A program made the translations under genes and the position numbers. Below are positions 1 to 7,399 of a stretch of DNA of 32,264 bases, in pieces. Every line of letters begins with the position of its first letter. The first letter of the stretch is position 1. A model generated the notes under the pieces. That model was not told the DNA's origin, did not search any database, and saw only the letters and a program-made list of their open reading frames with translations. The stretch comes from DATFLK01 sp035267815 (lineage in GTDB: Bacteria; Pseudomonadota; Zetaproteobacteria; Mariprofundales; Mariprofundaceae): positions 1 to 32,264 of the forward strand of contig DATFLK010000093.1 of the NCBI GenBank assembly GCA_035267815.1. Direction: 5' to 3'.

Positions 1-1
1 C

Positions 2-178
2 TCCTATCGGCAGGCGGAGGCCAGTTCGCTCTCCTCGCAGCGGCAGTCGGTATCCGGCGTTAACATGGATCAGGAGCTGATCAGTATGCTGAAGTTCCAG
101 CGTGCCTATCAGGGCGCCGCCAAGGTGATCCAGAGCAGCAATACCATGCTCGATTCTTTGATGGGGCTGATACGATGA
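2..178 (+). CDS. flgK: Flagellar hook-associated protein 1 FlgK, C-terminal end (partial)
   Basis: The 5' part lies outside the window, and the frame is open from base 2 to a TGA at 176-178. The 58 residues end in the typical FlgK C-terminus: a SGVNMDQEL segment, then KFQRAYQGAAKVI and a final helix around TMLDSLMGLI. This is the coiled-coil D0 tail shared by rod, hook and hook-associated proteins, which packs in the core of the hook-filament junction. FlgK forms the first junction ring between hook and filament. Its stop overlaps the flgL start by four bases (ATGA), so the two are co-translated, as expected for partners that assemble next to each other. Identification rests on the conserved tail and the neighbour. 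Confidence 0.9.
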   Translation, partial: SYRQAEASSLSSQRQSVSGVNMDQELISMLKFQRAYQGAAKVIQSSNTMLDSLMGLIR

Positions 179-1677
179 AAGTAACTTCTCAGCAGATGTA
201 TGACACCCTTCTTGCCGGCATTAGCCAGCAGTTGCAGACGCAATCGACGGCGACCGCGCAGCTCAGCTCCGGCAAGCGTTACACCCGCCCCAGTCAGGAT
301 GGCATGGGGTACAAGCAGTCGCTTGATATACGCCATGTCCAGAGCGGACTCAGTGCGAGTCTGGGAGCGATCTCGACCGCCAAGTCGCGTCTGAGCGCGA
401 GCCAGAGCGCGCTGTCGCAGATGCAGCCGCTGATACAGCGGGCTCAGACCATTGCGGTGCAACAGGCGAATGCCACCTTGAGCCCTTCGGAGCGTCAGGC
501 GGCGGTGGCCGAGGTCAGCACCCTGCGGGATCAGCTTCTGGCGCTGGCCAATCAGAAGTTTTCCGGCGAATACCTTTTTTCGGGCACAGCTGCGGATCAA
601 GCGGCGTATAGCGGGAATGCCAGTATTGGTAACACTCAGTATACGAATGGTGCAAATGCCTCCATTACCAACGTGGTTCAGACGGCGAATCCCAATGCGA
701 TCAACGACAGTTATAAGGTGACGTTGAATGCGACTGGAACCGCCATTGCCAGTGTGACGAACAGCGCAGGTACCAATGTGTTGCAGAATGGACCAGTGAG
801 CTTGGTGGCAGGTACGAACACACTTAGTCTGATCAATGGTGTGACGTTGAGCGCGGATTATAGCGGTACACCCGATACGACCAGCACGGATGGTGGTACA
901 TTGGCCGTCTCGGGAGCTGCTTTCAGCAGCACTGCCAGTACCGGTAACACCCATTATGTAGCGGCTACCGGTGGCAACACATCGATCACCGGTGTGACGC
1001 AGGTTTCAAACCCAAATTATGTGAACGATCGCTACACCATTGCATTGAATGCGGCTGGAACCGCCATTGACAGTGTGACGAACAGCGCGGGCACCAATGT
1101 GTTGCAAAATGGTCCAGTGACCTTGGGGGCGGGTGCGAACAAACTTAGCCTGACAAACGGCGAGGTTCTGGATGTAAGCTATAGCGGTTCGCCACAGACG
1201 AATACGGCTGGGGGTACTTTTGTCGTTACGGGTGCGCATGTAGGCGGCAGTTATCATTATAACGGTGATGCCCAAAATCGTACGGTGTCCATCACGCCGA
1301 CCCAGACCGTTTTGACTAACGTGCGGGGTGACAGTGCAGCCTTTACCCAAGCGTTCTCGTCGATGAAGGCGCTACAGGATGCGTTGAACGCTAATAATGT
1401 TGCCGGCATCAAGTCGGCGATTACCCAACTGAACGCGGCTGGCAACTCGATGAGCGAGCTGACTGCTGAGGTGGGCGGTCGTCTCCATTCGATCGGTCTT
1501 CAGGATCAGACTTACAATGCCATGAAATCGCAGACGGACCAGTTGCTCAGTCAGCAGGAGTCCACCGATATTCCTGCCACCGTGACCAAGCTGACACAGG
1601 CTCAGACGGCCTTGCAGGCGGCGTATAAGGTGACCTCCAATATCAGCAATATCAGTCTGGTCAATTACCTCAAATGA
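175..1677 (+). CDS. flgL: Flagellar hook-associated protein 3 FlgL, with tandem-duplicated central domain
   Basis: FlgL is the second hook-filament junction protein and sits between FlgK and flagellin. The 500-residue protein has a flagellin-like N-terminal helical region (about 1-140, including QLSSGKRYTRPSQD and a FSGEYLFSGT segment) and a C-terminal helical D0/D1 region (about 380-500). Both ends match the family. Typical FlgL proteins are roughly 300-400 residues. The extra length comes from a Thr/Asn/Gly-rich middle made of two similar units of about 105 residues (about 152-256 and 257-360), which share the motif AGTNVLQNGPV. These are probably outward-facing beta domains. The ATG at 175 overlaps the flgK stop, and the TGA at 1675-1677 overlaps csrA. 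Confidence 0.95.
   Translation: MKVTSQQMYDTLLAGISQQLQTQSTATAQLSSGKRYTRPSQDGMGYKQSLDIRHVQSGLSASLGAISTAKSRLSASQSALSQMQPLIQRAQTIAVQQANATLSPSERQAAVAEVSTLRDQLLALANQKFSGEYLFSGTAADQAAYSGNASIGNTQYTNGANASITNVVQTANPNAINDSYKVTLNATGTAIASVTNSAGTNVLQNGPVSLVAGTNTLSLINGVTLSADYSGTPDTTSTDGGTLAVSGAAFSSTASTGNTHYVAATGGNTSITGVTQVSNPNYVNDRYTIALNAAGTAIDSVTNSAGTNVLQNGPVTLGAGANKLSLTNGEVLDVSYSGSPQTNTAGGTFVVTGAHVGGSYHYNGDAQNRTVSITPTQTVLTNVRGDSAAFTQAFSSMKALQDALNANNVAGIKSAITQLNAAGNSMSELTAEVGGRLHSIGLQDQTYNAMKSQTDQLLSQQESTDIPATVTKLTQAQTALQAAYKVTSNISNISLVNYLK
628..1257 (+). repeat. Tandem duplication of about 315 bases inside flgL
   Basis: Two in-frame units begin at about 628 and 943. The best-conserved block is 736-799 against 1057-1120: by eye 59 of 64 bases match and most differences are silent. 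The spacing between units varies from 315 to 321 bases, which indicates small indels since duplication. The units encode the surface-exposed middle of FlgL. Confidence 0.85.
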
Positions 1678-1901
1678 TGGTCATGCGCTGCAAAGCGGGA
1701 CAGTCGATTCGTATCGGCGACGATATTCGCGTGTCGATCCGGGCTGTTCAAGGTGGCGGGCAGGTCGTCAATTTCGGCATTGATGCACCGGCGGAGGTGC
1801 CTGTCCACCGCCTAGAGATTTTCGAACTGATACAGACAGAGAACAGGGCGGCTAGTGCCGGCAATGCGTTGGCTTGGCTGAAGGGGAAGAGAGATGAGTA
1901 A
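1674..1901 (+). CDS. csrA: Carbon storage regulator CsrA (divergent)
   Basis: CsrA is a small dimeric RNA-binding protein that blocks or stabilises mRNAs at GGA motifs. In flagellated bacteria it often restrains flagellin translation. This 75-residue copy aligns without gaps at its start to the family (IGDDIRVSI at 14-22, then GIDAPAEVPVHRLEIFE). The ATG at 1674 gives the exact family N-terminus and overlaps the flgL stop. The usual LTRK/LTRR stretch at positions 4-7 is replaced by MRCK, so the Arg at position 6, normally an RNA-contact residue, is Cys here. The other RNA-contact Arg is kept in VHR (R46). The core ends at about residue 55, followed by a basic tail. It may have altered RNA specificity. 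Its stop overlaps fliW by eight bases. Confidence 0.9.
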   Translation: MMVMRCKAGQSIRIGDDIRVSIRAVQGGGQVVNFGIDAPAEVPVHRLEIFELIQTENRAASAGNALAWLKGKRDE

Positions 1902-2337
1902 TGCACAGGCTGTCCGGACGATTGATTATCAGAACGATACAGGGACCGAGGCCTTTCTGTTTCCCCATGGTATGGCTGGGTTTCCCGAGGATACGCGCTA
2001 CGGTTTTCTCTACGAGGGGCGCGGCGATATTGTATGCATGCAGTCGCTCGATAACATTGCCGCATCCTTTCTCATGACGCCTTGGGACGAGGTCAGGCTT
2101 GGGCCGCCGCCGGCTCTGACATCGGAACAGCGCTTCTGCCTTCAGATGGAATATGGCGAAATGCCCTTCTGGATGTTGGTACTGAACCCTTTTGCGAATC
2201 CGGAGTGGATTGTGGCGAACCTGCGTGCACCGGTTGCCGTGAACGATGCCGGGCGGCGTGGTGTGCAGTGCATCCAGGCAGATCCGAATCTGGAACTTCG
2301 CTACCGCTGGATGCCGCAGCCGGACAAGGCTCCCTGA
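1894..2337 (+). CDS. fliW: Flagellar assembly factor FliW, CsrA antagonist
   Basis: FliW binds CsrA allosterically and releases flagellin mRNA. FliW is itself titrated by unsecreted flagellin, making a secretion-coupled feedback loop. The 147-residue protein matches the family in length and motifs: FPHGMAGF (23-30), the QSLD element (50-53), a buried hydrophobic PFWMLVLNPF segment, and the hallmark NLRAPVAVN (109-117) followed by RRG (121-123). The start at 1894 lies inside the end of csrA, so the regulator and its antagonist are made from coupled reading frames. It is the last recognisable flagellar gene of this run. The 75 bases that follow lead into LPS genes with no visible terminator. 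Confidence 0.93.
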   Translation: MSNAQAVRTIDYQNDTGTEAFLFPHGMAGFPEDTRYGFLYEGRGDIVCMQSLDNIAASFLMTPWDEVRLGPPPALTSEQRFCLQMEYGEMPFWMLVLNPFANPEWIVANLRAPVAVNDAGRRGVQCIQADPNLELRYRWMPQPDKAP

Positions 2338-2412
2338 CTTTTTATCACCGCTTCACAAGCGTATTCGTCTTGGCGGCTGGATAGCTGCGATGTTTCCTGC
2401 TGCAATACGGCG

Positions 2413-3615
2413 ATGCATACATCATCGGAGCCGGTCAAATGGCGTCAACATCTTACCCTGAACATGCCGCAGCCGGCCGAGGCCCGGCCGGTGTGGGTGC
2501 ATGCCTGTTCGGTCGGTGAGGTCGGTTCCGTTGCGCCGCTTGTCAACGCGTTGCTGGAGCGTCATCTGCCTGTCCATCTGACGGTGGTGACCCGAACGGG
2601 TATGCACCATGCTATGCGGCTTTTTGGGGAGAGAGCGACCATCTCCTATCTGCCATGGGATCTTCCGAGTCTGATGACACGCCTAGTGGCGCATCTGAAT
2701 CCTAGGCTGCTGCTGCTTGCCGAAACGGAGTTCTGGCCGGGGATGCTGGCGGCCTGCCGTCGTCGTCAAATTCCCGTCATGGGGGTCAATACCCGAATCT
2801 CCGACCGTTCTTTCCCCCGATATCGGGCGACGCGCCTGTTATGGGGGCACTGGTTAAAGGGCGTTGCCCTCTTCCTGGCCCAAAGCGAACTGGATGCCGA
2901 ACGCCTTGTTGGCATGGGGGTGGACCGTGCCCGCGTCCGGGTCGCCGGCAACCTGAAATATGCGGTCAGCCCGCCGACCGTCGATGTCGAGGCGCTTCGC
3001 CGATATCTCGATCCCACCATGAAGCGTCCGATTCTGCTTGCCGCAAGCACGCATGAGGGTGAGGAGGAGATGTTGTTGCGGATGTGGCCGACCTGGAAAC
3101 AGAAGTGCCCCGACCTGTTGATGGTTCTGGTGCCGCGCCATCCCGAACGGTTTGATGAGACGGGGACATTGATTCGCCGGGTCGGCTGTTCGTATGCCGC
3201 GTGGTCATGCGGTATCGACTCGGAGGTGGATGTGGTGCTTGTCGATGCGATGGGTGTGTTGGGGCAGCTCTATACGGTGGCGGATATCGCTTTTGTCGGC
3301 GGCAGTCTCGTGCCTGTCGGAGGCCATAATCCACTGGAGGCCGCCATCTGCGGACGGGGCGTCGTCACTGGTCCGTATGTGCATAACTTTCGCCAGATGA
3401 TGAGGGATATGCAGCAGGCGGGAGCTGCCGTGGTGGCTGAGGACGAAGAGTCGTTCGGCCGGGCGATCCGACGTTTCCTGACGCATGCCGACGAGCTGCG
3501 AACCCTGCACGGCAGTGCTGCCGCCTTCATGCAGGGGAAGGCAGCGGTACTTCCACGTATCCTAGAAGCCGTTGAGCCTTACCTGGGTGCTCCGAAAGTG
3601 GATGCCGGTGTCTGA
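2413..3615 (+). CDS. waaA: 3-deoxy-D-manno-octulosonic acid (Kdo) transferase WaaA/KdtA, N-terminus short or frameshifted
   Basis: The enzyme transfers Kdo from CMP-Kdo to lipid IVA at the inner membrane. The 400 residues show the family signatures: SVGEV (33-37, with the likely catalytic Glu36), AETEFWP (103-109), STHEGEE (212-218), PRHPERF (241-247), and FVGGSLV with GGHNPLEA (294-310). Members usually begin with a membrane-anchor helix, then an R-x-P-x-W/Y-R element. Here the ATG at 2413 starts just before EPVKWRQHL, so the anchor (about 25-30 residues) is missing in this frame, and there is no good ribosome-binding site. The +2 frame upstream (2339-2428) stays open and could continue into EPVKWRQHL if one G were restored near 2428. 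Either the gene has a short start or there is a frameshift. Confidence 0.9.
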   Translation: MHTSSEPVKWRQHLTLNMPQPAEARPVWVHACSVGEVGSVAPLVNALLERHLPVHLTVVTRTGMHHAMRLFGERATISYLPWDLPSLMTRLVAHLNPRLLLLAETEFWPGMLAACRRRQIPVMGVNTRISDRSFPRYRATRLLWGHWLKGVALFLAQSELDAERLVGMGVDRARVRVAGNLKYAVSPPTVDVEALRRYLDPTMKRPILLAASTHEGEEEMLLRMWPTWKQKCPDLLMVLVPRHPERFDETGTLIRRVGCSYAAWSCGIDSEVDVVLVDAMGVLGQLYTVADIAFVGGSLVPVGGHNPLEAAICGRGVVTGPYVHNFRQMMRDMQQAGAAVVAEDEESFGRAIRRFLTHADELRTLHGSAAAFMQGKAAVLPRILEAVEPYLGAPKVDAGV

Positions 3616-4606
3616 CTTGAAGGCGAGCCTGCACGCCTTCGTGGAGCGGATGTGGTGGTCGCACGACCGGCCGCCAGCCTGGTTGAGATGGGCCAGCCCA
3701 CTCTATGCCATGATCAGTGCGCGCCAACTTCGTGCTCGCAGCCAAAACCGTGTCATGCCACCGATACCGCTGGTCTCGGTTGGCAACATTACGGCGGGCG
3801 GAAGTGGCAAGACACCGTTCGTTATCTGGCTTGTCAGGCAGATGCAGGCACATGGTATCAAACCGGTTGTGCTGTGCCGTGGTGACGGGGGACGGACGCA
3901 TGATGCCACGCTGTTGACCGATACATGCCTCGTCGCCGATGTCGGCGACGAGGCATGCCTCTTGTTCGAGTCTTGTGACTGTCCGGTCATCGTCGGACGC
4001 GATCGTGTGGCGGGTAGTCGCATGGCGGCGGATCTGGGCGAGGTGTTGATTCTCGACGATGGCTTCCAGTACCGGCAACTGCAGCGGCAGTGCGATATTG
4101 TGCTGGTTCCGGCCGAGGGCGTGGGCAACGGCCATATGATTCCGGCCGGACCGCTGCGCGAGCCGGTCACGGCGTTGGCGCGTGCCGATCTTGTTGTACG
4201 TACGGGAGGAGGACCTGTCGTGCCGCTGGGAGGGGGGCGACAGTGGTACTGGCGGGTGGTCGGTGGCGGATTGCGACAGTCTTCCGGACCGGTATCCCCG
4301 CCGCCCGGCAGGGCCTGGGCGGTAAGCGGTATTGCCCGGCCCGGCCGTTTTATCGAATCCCTGCAGCGGCAGCGTATCGAGATCGTCGGCCAGACCCTTT
4401 TTCCCGATCATTACGCCTTCACTGCAGGGGATGTCGGGTCGGTCAGTGCGCATGGCCTGCCGGTAGTGACGACAGGGAAAGATGCCGTCAAACTGTTGCC
4501 GATATGGCCGCAACATCTGCCGTTGTGGGTGCTGGATATCGAAGGCGAAGGCGAGAGTGGCCTGTTCGAGGCCATTATGGCGTGCCTGCACCTGCACGAA
4601 CGGTAG
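3602..4606 (+). CDS. lpxK: Tetraacyldisaccharide 4'-kinase LpxK
   Basis: LpxK phosphorylates the 4' position of the tetraacyldisaccharide 1-phosphate to give lipid IVA, the substrate of WaaA just upstream. The start at 3602 gives 334 residues, close to the family norm (328 in E. coli). An upstream ATG at 3572 is in frame but lies deep inside waaA. Visible motifs are the P-loop GNITAGGSGKT (61-71) after a short N-terminal hydrophobic region, DDGFQ (152-156), NGHMIPAGPLRE (177-188), and the C-terminal TTGKDAVK segment. The usual SRGYG motif reads CRGDG. A strong inverted repeat lies in the codons for residues 108-119, around the conserved GDE. The gene overlaps the waaA end by 14 bases. Confidence 0.93.
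   Translation: MPVSDLKASLHAFVERMWWSHDRPPAWLRWASPLYAMISARQLRARSQNRVMPPIPLVSVGNITAGGSGKTPFVIWLVRQMQAHGIKPVVLCRGDGGRTHDATLLTDTCLVADVGDEACLLFESCDCPVIVGRDRVAGSRMAADLGEVLILDDGFQYRQLQRQCDIVLVPAEGVGNGHMIPAGPLREPVTALARADLVVRTGGGPVVPLGGGRQWYWRVVGGGLRQSSGPVSPPPGRAWAVSGIARPGRFIESLQRQRIEIVGQTLFPDHYAFTAGDVGSVSAHGLPVVTTGKDAVKLLPIWPQHLPLWVLDIEGEGESGLFEAIMACLHLHER
3924..3957. repeat. Perfect inverted repeat, 16-base arms with 2-base loop, inside lpxK
   Basis: The left arm CATGCCTCGTCGCCGA (3924-3939) and right arm TCGGCGACGAGGCATG (3942-3957) are exact reverse complements separated by TG. It lies entirely within coding sequence and would form a very stable GC-rich hairpin in mRNA or a cruciform in DNA. I saw no other arm this long in the window. 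Confidence 0.9.
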
Positions 4607-4633
4607 GATGGTCGGCAAAGAAAGAGGTGATGA

Positions 4634-4804
4634 ATGCTGGATAAGGAACTGATGGAGATTCTGGCCTGCCCGAAGTGCAAGGGTAAGGTCGAATACAACG
4701 AGGCCGGTAACGGGCTGGTATGTGTCGCCTGCCGGCTGGAGTATCCGATCCGGGACGATATCCCGGTGATGCTGGTCGACGAGGCGAAACCGCTGGCGAA
4801 TTGA
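4634..4804 (+). CDS. Trm112-like / UPF0434 (YcaR family) small zinc-ribbon protein
   Basis: This short gene encodes 56 residues. It begins at an ATG preceded by a good AAAGAGGTG ribosome-binding site (4621-4629) and ends at TGA 4802-4804. The protein has C-P-K-C (12-15), C-V-A-C (30-33) and the family signature YPIRDDIPVML (37-47). This places it in the Trm112p-like/UPF0434 family, also represented by E. coli YcaR, which lies beside lpxK and kdsB. Both CxxC pairs are intact, so it probably binds zinc. Trm112 proteins activate methyltransferases in eukaryotes and archaea, but the bacterial role is not established. Its stop overlaps the next start by one base (TGATG). Confidence 0.92.
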   Translation: MLDKELMEILACPKCKGKVEYNEAGNGLVCVACRLEYPIRDDIPVMLVDEAKPLAN

Positions 4805-5715
4805 TGGGGATGCTGCAGACCGTTACGGTGCGGAGCCTGTTCTGGGTGATCCGTTGCCTTCCCGTTCGGCTGGCCGGTGCGTTGGGGGCCGGTCTGGGCC
4901 GGGCGGTGTTTTATCTGGACGCCAAACACCGCGAGATTGCCCAGCGCAATCTGGTGCGTGTCCATCCGGACCGGCCACGCCGGTGGCGCAGACGAATGGC
5001 CAGGGAGTCGTTTGCCGAGCTCGGACGGTCGATCTTCGAACTGCCGCATGTGTTTCTGCGCTCGGAACGTTTTCTCCGTTCCCGCGTTCAGATCGAGGGT
5101 GAGGATGTGCTGCGTGCCGCAGTCCGGGAAGGGAAGGGTGTATTCATCACGGCTTGCCACCATGGCAACTGGGAGCTGGGTGCGTTGATGTTCTCGCAGC
5201 TCGGGCTTGATTCCAATTTCCTCTACCGGTCGCTGCGCCAGGCTCCTCTCAATGCCTATCTGAAACAGTGCAGGGAACGCTTCGGGGCGGTGATGCACGC
5301 CCGCAACGAGGGGATGCGCTGGATGCCGCGCGTATTGAAGCGCGGTGGCTGCGTCTCCTTCATGATCGATCAGCACCTCTCCGATGGTATACAGGTTCCA
5401 TTTCTCGGCCATTTGGCCAATACTACCCCCTTGCCTGCCACCGTGATTTACCGATACAGCACGCCGGTGTTCGGCGTTACCCTGCAACGTCTGGGAAAAG
5501 GATTCCATTTTCGGCTGAAGCTGTGGCCCATCCCGGTGCCCGATGCCAGCCCAGCTGGCGACAAGGATGCGGATGCCTACCATTTGATGTGGCGGATCAA
5601 CCGGAGCTTTGCCCCGCTCATCGTCGAAGACCCGGCATGGTTGTGGGTGCACCGGAGGTGGTGGGTGCTTGAAGAGGAACGCGGCGCAAGAGAAGCGGTA
5701 TATGGCACACCATAG
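4804..5715 (+). CDS. lpxL: Lipid A biosynthesis lauroyl/myristoyl acyltransferase (LpxL/HtrB family)
   Basis: It adds a secondary acyl chain to Kdo2-lipid IVA at the inner membrane, following the WaaA step. The ATG at 4804 overlaps the preceding stop and gives 303 residues, typical of the family. Features are an N-terminal hydrophobic segment (about 11-38), the catalytic HX4E motif in HHGNWE (119-124), the IDQHLSDGIQVPFLG block involved in substrate binding, and WLWVHRRW near the C-terminus. The family also includes LpxM (MsbB) and LpxP, and chain specificity cannot be read from sequence. Because it is the only such gene here and follows lpxK and waaA, LpxL is the most economical call. Confidence 0.88.
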   Translation: MGMLQTVTVRSLFWVIRCLPVRLAGALGAGLGRAVFYLDAKHREIAQRNLVRVHPDRPRRWRRRMARESFAELGRSIFELPHVFLRSERFLRSRVQIEGEDVLRAAVREGKGVFITACHHGNWELGALMFSQLGLDSNFLYRSLRQAPLNAYLKQCRERFGAVMHARNEGMRWMPRVLKRGGCVSFMIDQHLSDGIQVPFLGHLANTTPLPATVIYRYSTPVFGVTLQRLGKGFHFRLKLWPIPVPDASPAGDKDADAYHLMWRINRSFAPLIVEDPAWLWVHRRWWVLEEERGAREAVYGTP

Positions 5716-6388
5716 AATCATCAGTCAGGCGCGCTGGCTGAAATACCAGAAACAGGAGGCCGAATACTGGCACGGCAATACCGTGTTGGAGAATCGGCTT
5801 GCCTATATCGAAAGGCACTATGCCCCCATGATGGTGCGTTATGCCGAAGGGCTTCCGGACGAGGCGCATGTGCTCGATCTGGGATGCGGTCCTGTCTGCC
5901 CGTCCCGTTTCGTGGTATCGGGAAACAAGACATATGTCGACCCGCTTCTGGATACATTTCGGCGCGCCTATCCGGGCAAGCTGCCAAAGGGGGAGCGTCT
6001 GGCCGTGCCTACGGACACGATCCCCAAACCGGATGCCTCTTTCGATATGATTGTCTCTATTGATGCACTGGATCGTGTGATGAACCCAGAGTTGACCCTG
6101 AACGAGGCCAGACGTCTCCTGAAGACGGATGGCGCATTTATTTTCGGCATGAAAGTCTACCCCATCGCGGTCGCGATGGCCTGTTATTATGCCGATTGTT
6201 TCATTCCAGTGTTTTGTCACAGACGACATCCCTATTTTTATGCCCACACCGGCATTCGGAAAACATTGCAGCGCTATTTTTCCATTGTGGAGGAGTACCG
6301 CCTTCCGGATCCGGAAGGTATCGATATGTTCGGCCGGGAGATGGCGTTTGTCTGCAGGCACCAAGCTTTGAAGGGACAGGGCGGTTGA
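5702..6388 (+). CDS. Class I SAM-dependent methyltransferase
   Basis: The ATG at 5702 gives 228 residues and overlaps the acyltransferase end by 14 bases. An AGAAG element precedes it. The Rossmann motif I is VLDLGCGP (57-64), and a post-motif segment (SFDMIVSIDALDRVMNPE) resembles Methyltransf_11/23 proteins that act on lipids or sugars. A hydrophobic stretch (about 155-175) follows. The substrate is unknown. The position among lipid A and core genes suggests a lipopolysaccharide sugar, phosphate or lipid. Its base composition looks more AT-rich in the second half than the flanking heptosyltransferases, which hints at separate history. There is a 39-base gap before waaF. Confidence 0.75.
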   Translation: MAHHRIISQARWLKYQKQEAEYWHGNTVLENRLAYIERHYAPMMVRYAEGLPDEAHVLDLGCGPVCPSRFVVSGNKTYVDPLLDTFRRAYPGKLPKGERLAVPTDTIPKPDASFDMIVSIDALDRVMNPELTLNEARRLLKTDGAFIFGMKVYPIAVAMACYYADCFIPVFCHRRHPYFYAHTGIRKTLQRYFSIVEEYRLPDPEGIDMFGREMAFVCRHQALKGQGG

Positions 6389-6427
6389 GATCGTGTCCGG
6401 CAAGCGGCCGAACCGACAAATGACACG

Positions 6428-7399
6428 ATGAAACGCGATATCGAGCATCTTGTTCTGTCATCCCCGAACTGGCTGGGGGATGTGGTCATGGCGCAGCCTG
6501 CCATGCGATCGATTGTTGAGGCATTTGAACCGGCTCATGTGGCGCTGTTCGGGCGGCCATGGCTGGCCGATCTTCTACCCTTTCTGGATATCCCCGGTGC
6601 CGTCTATGCCGATGCAATGCCGGCGGGGACAGATGCCGCTGTCCTCTTCCCCAACAGCTTCCGTGCCGCATGGCTGGCCTGTCGTGCCGGCGCGAAACGG
6701 AGAATCGGTTTTCGCGGCCAGTGGCGGCGCTTGCTACTGACCGATGCGCCTGCTCCCCGTATCAGCCTGCGGCACCAGCACCATCGCGATTTCTATCTCG
6801 ATCTGGCCGAAAAGCTGGGAGTCGACGTCAGGGAGCGGCAGGTTCGGCTGACCGTGCCAGCCGGAGATGTTAAAGCCGGTGAGGAGATGCTTCGCCGGCA
6901 GGGGCTGGATCCGCAACGGACGGTGGCGGTAGCGCCCGGCGCCCAGTTCGGCGGAGCCAAGCGCTATCCGGCCGAATCGTATGCCGCGATTCTCAAGTGG
7001 CTGGCTGACCGGGATTGGCAGATCATGGTGCTGGGGACGCAGGTGGAGCGCGATATCGGCGATCAGTGTCTTGCCCCGGTGGCCGGCCAGGCATGGAATG
7101 CCGCCGGGGAGACCTCCCTGGGGCAGGGGCTTCAGCTGCTCTGTGCCAGTCGTATGCTGCTTTGCAACGACTCCGGTCTGATGCACGTTGCGGCGGGAAT
7201 GGGCAAGCCGGTGGTGGCTATTTTTGGCGCGACCGATCCGGCACGAACCGCGCCATCCGGAGCGCGCGTGCACCTGCTCTATCGTCCGGCCGATTGCAGT
7301 CCCTGCTTGAAGCGGGAGTGTGCGGTGCATGGACACCCCTGTATGGGCAATGTGCTTCCCGAGGATGTGCGCGATGCCTGCCTGGAGGTGCTATCTTGA
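6428..7399 (+). CDS. waaF: ADP-heptose:LPS heptosyltransferase II (GT9)
   Basis: WaaF adds the second L-glycero-D-manno-heptose to the inner core on the cytoplasmic face of the inner membrane. The 323-residue protein shows the GT9 N-terminal NWLGDVVMAQP (14-24), the APGAQFGGAKRYP donor-site segment, NDSGLMHVAAGMGKPVVAIFG (about 245-265, typical of ADP-heptose binding), and a C-terminal Cys cluster CSPCLKRECAV...HPCM that is characteristic of WaaF. No strong ribosome-binding site is visible before the ATG. Its stop overlaps the TTG start of waaC, so the two heptosyltransferases are coupled. Confidence 0.92.
   Translation: MKRDIEHLVLSSPNWLGDVVMAQPAMRSIVEAFEPAHVALFGRPWLADLLPFLDIPGAVYADAMPAGTDAAVLFPNSFRAAWLACRAGAKRRIGFRGQWRRLLLTDAPAPRISLRHQHHRDFYLDLAEKLGVDVRERQVRLTVPAGDVKAGEEMLRRQGLDPQRTVAVAPGAQFGGAKRYPAESYAAILKWLADRDWQIMVLGTQVERDIGDQCLAPVAGQAWNAAGETSLGQGLQLLCASRMLLCNDSGLMHVAAGMGKPVVAIFGATDPARTAPSGARVHLLYRPADCSPCLKRECAVHGHPCMGNVLPEDVRDACLEVLS

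Noticed and set aside
3527..4618. Open frame of 363 codons on the - strand opposite lpxK
   Set aside because: Shadow of lpxK; the + strand protein has the P-loop and DDGFQ motifs.
4411..5721. Open frame of 436 codons on the - strand across lpxK, the Trm112-like gene and lpxL
   Set aside because: It covers three well-supported + strand genes and its translation has no family signature.
7015..7395. Upstream extension of the waaC frame inside waaF
   Set aside because: It would overlap the conserved waaF C-terminus, and the family start is matched at TTG 7396 with a good ribosome-binding site.
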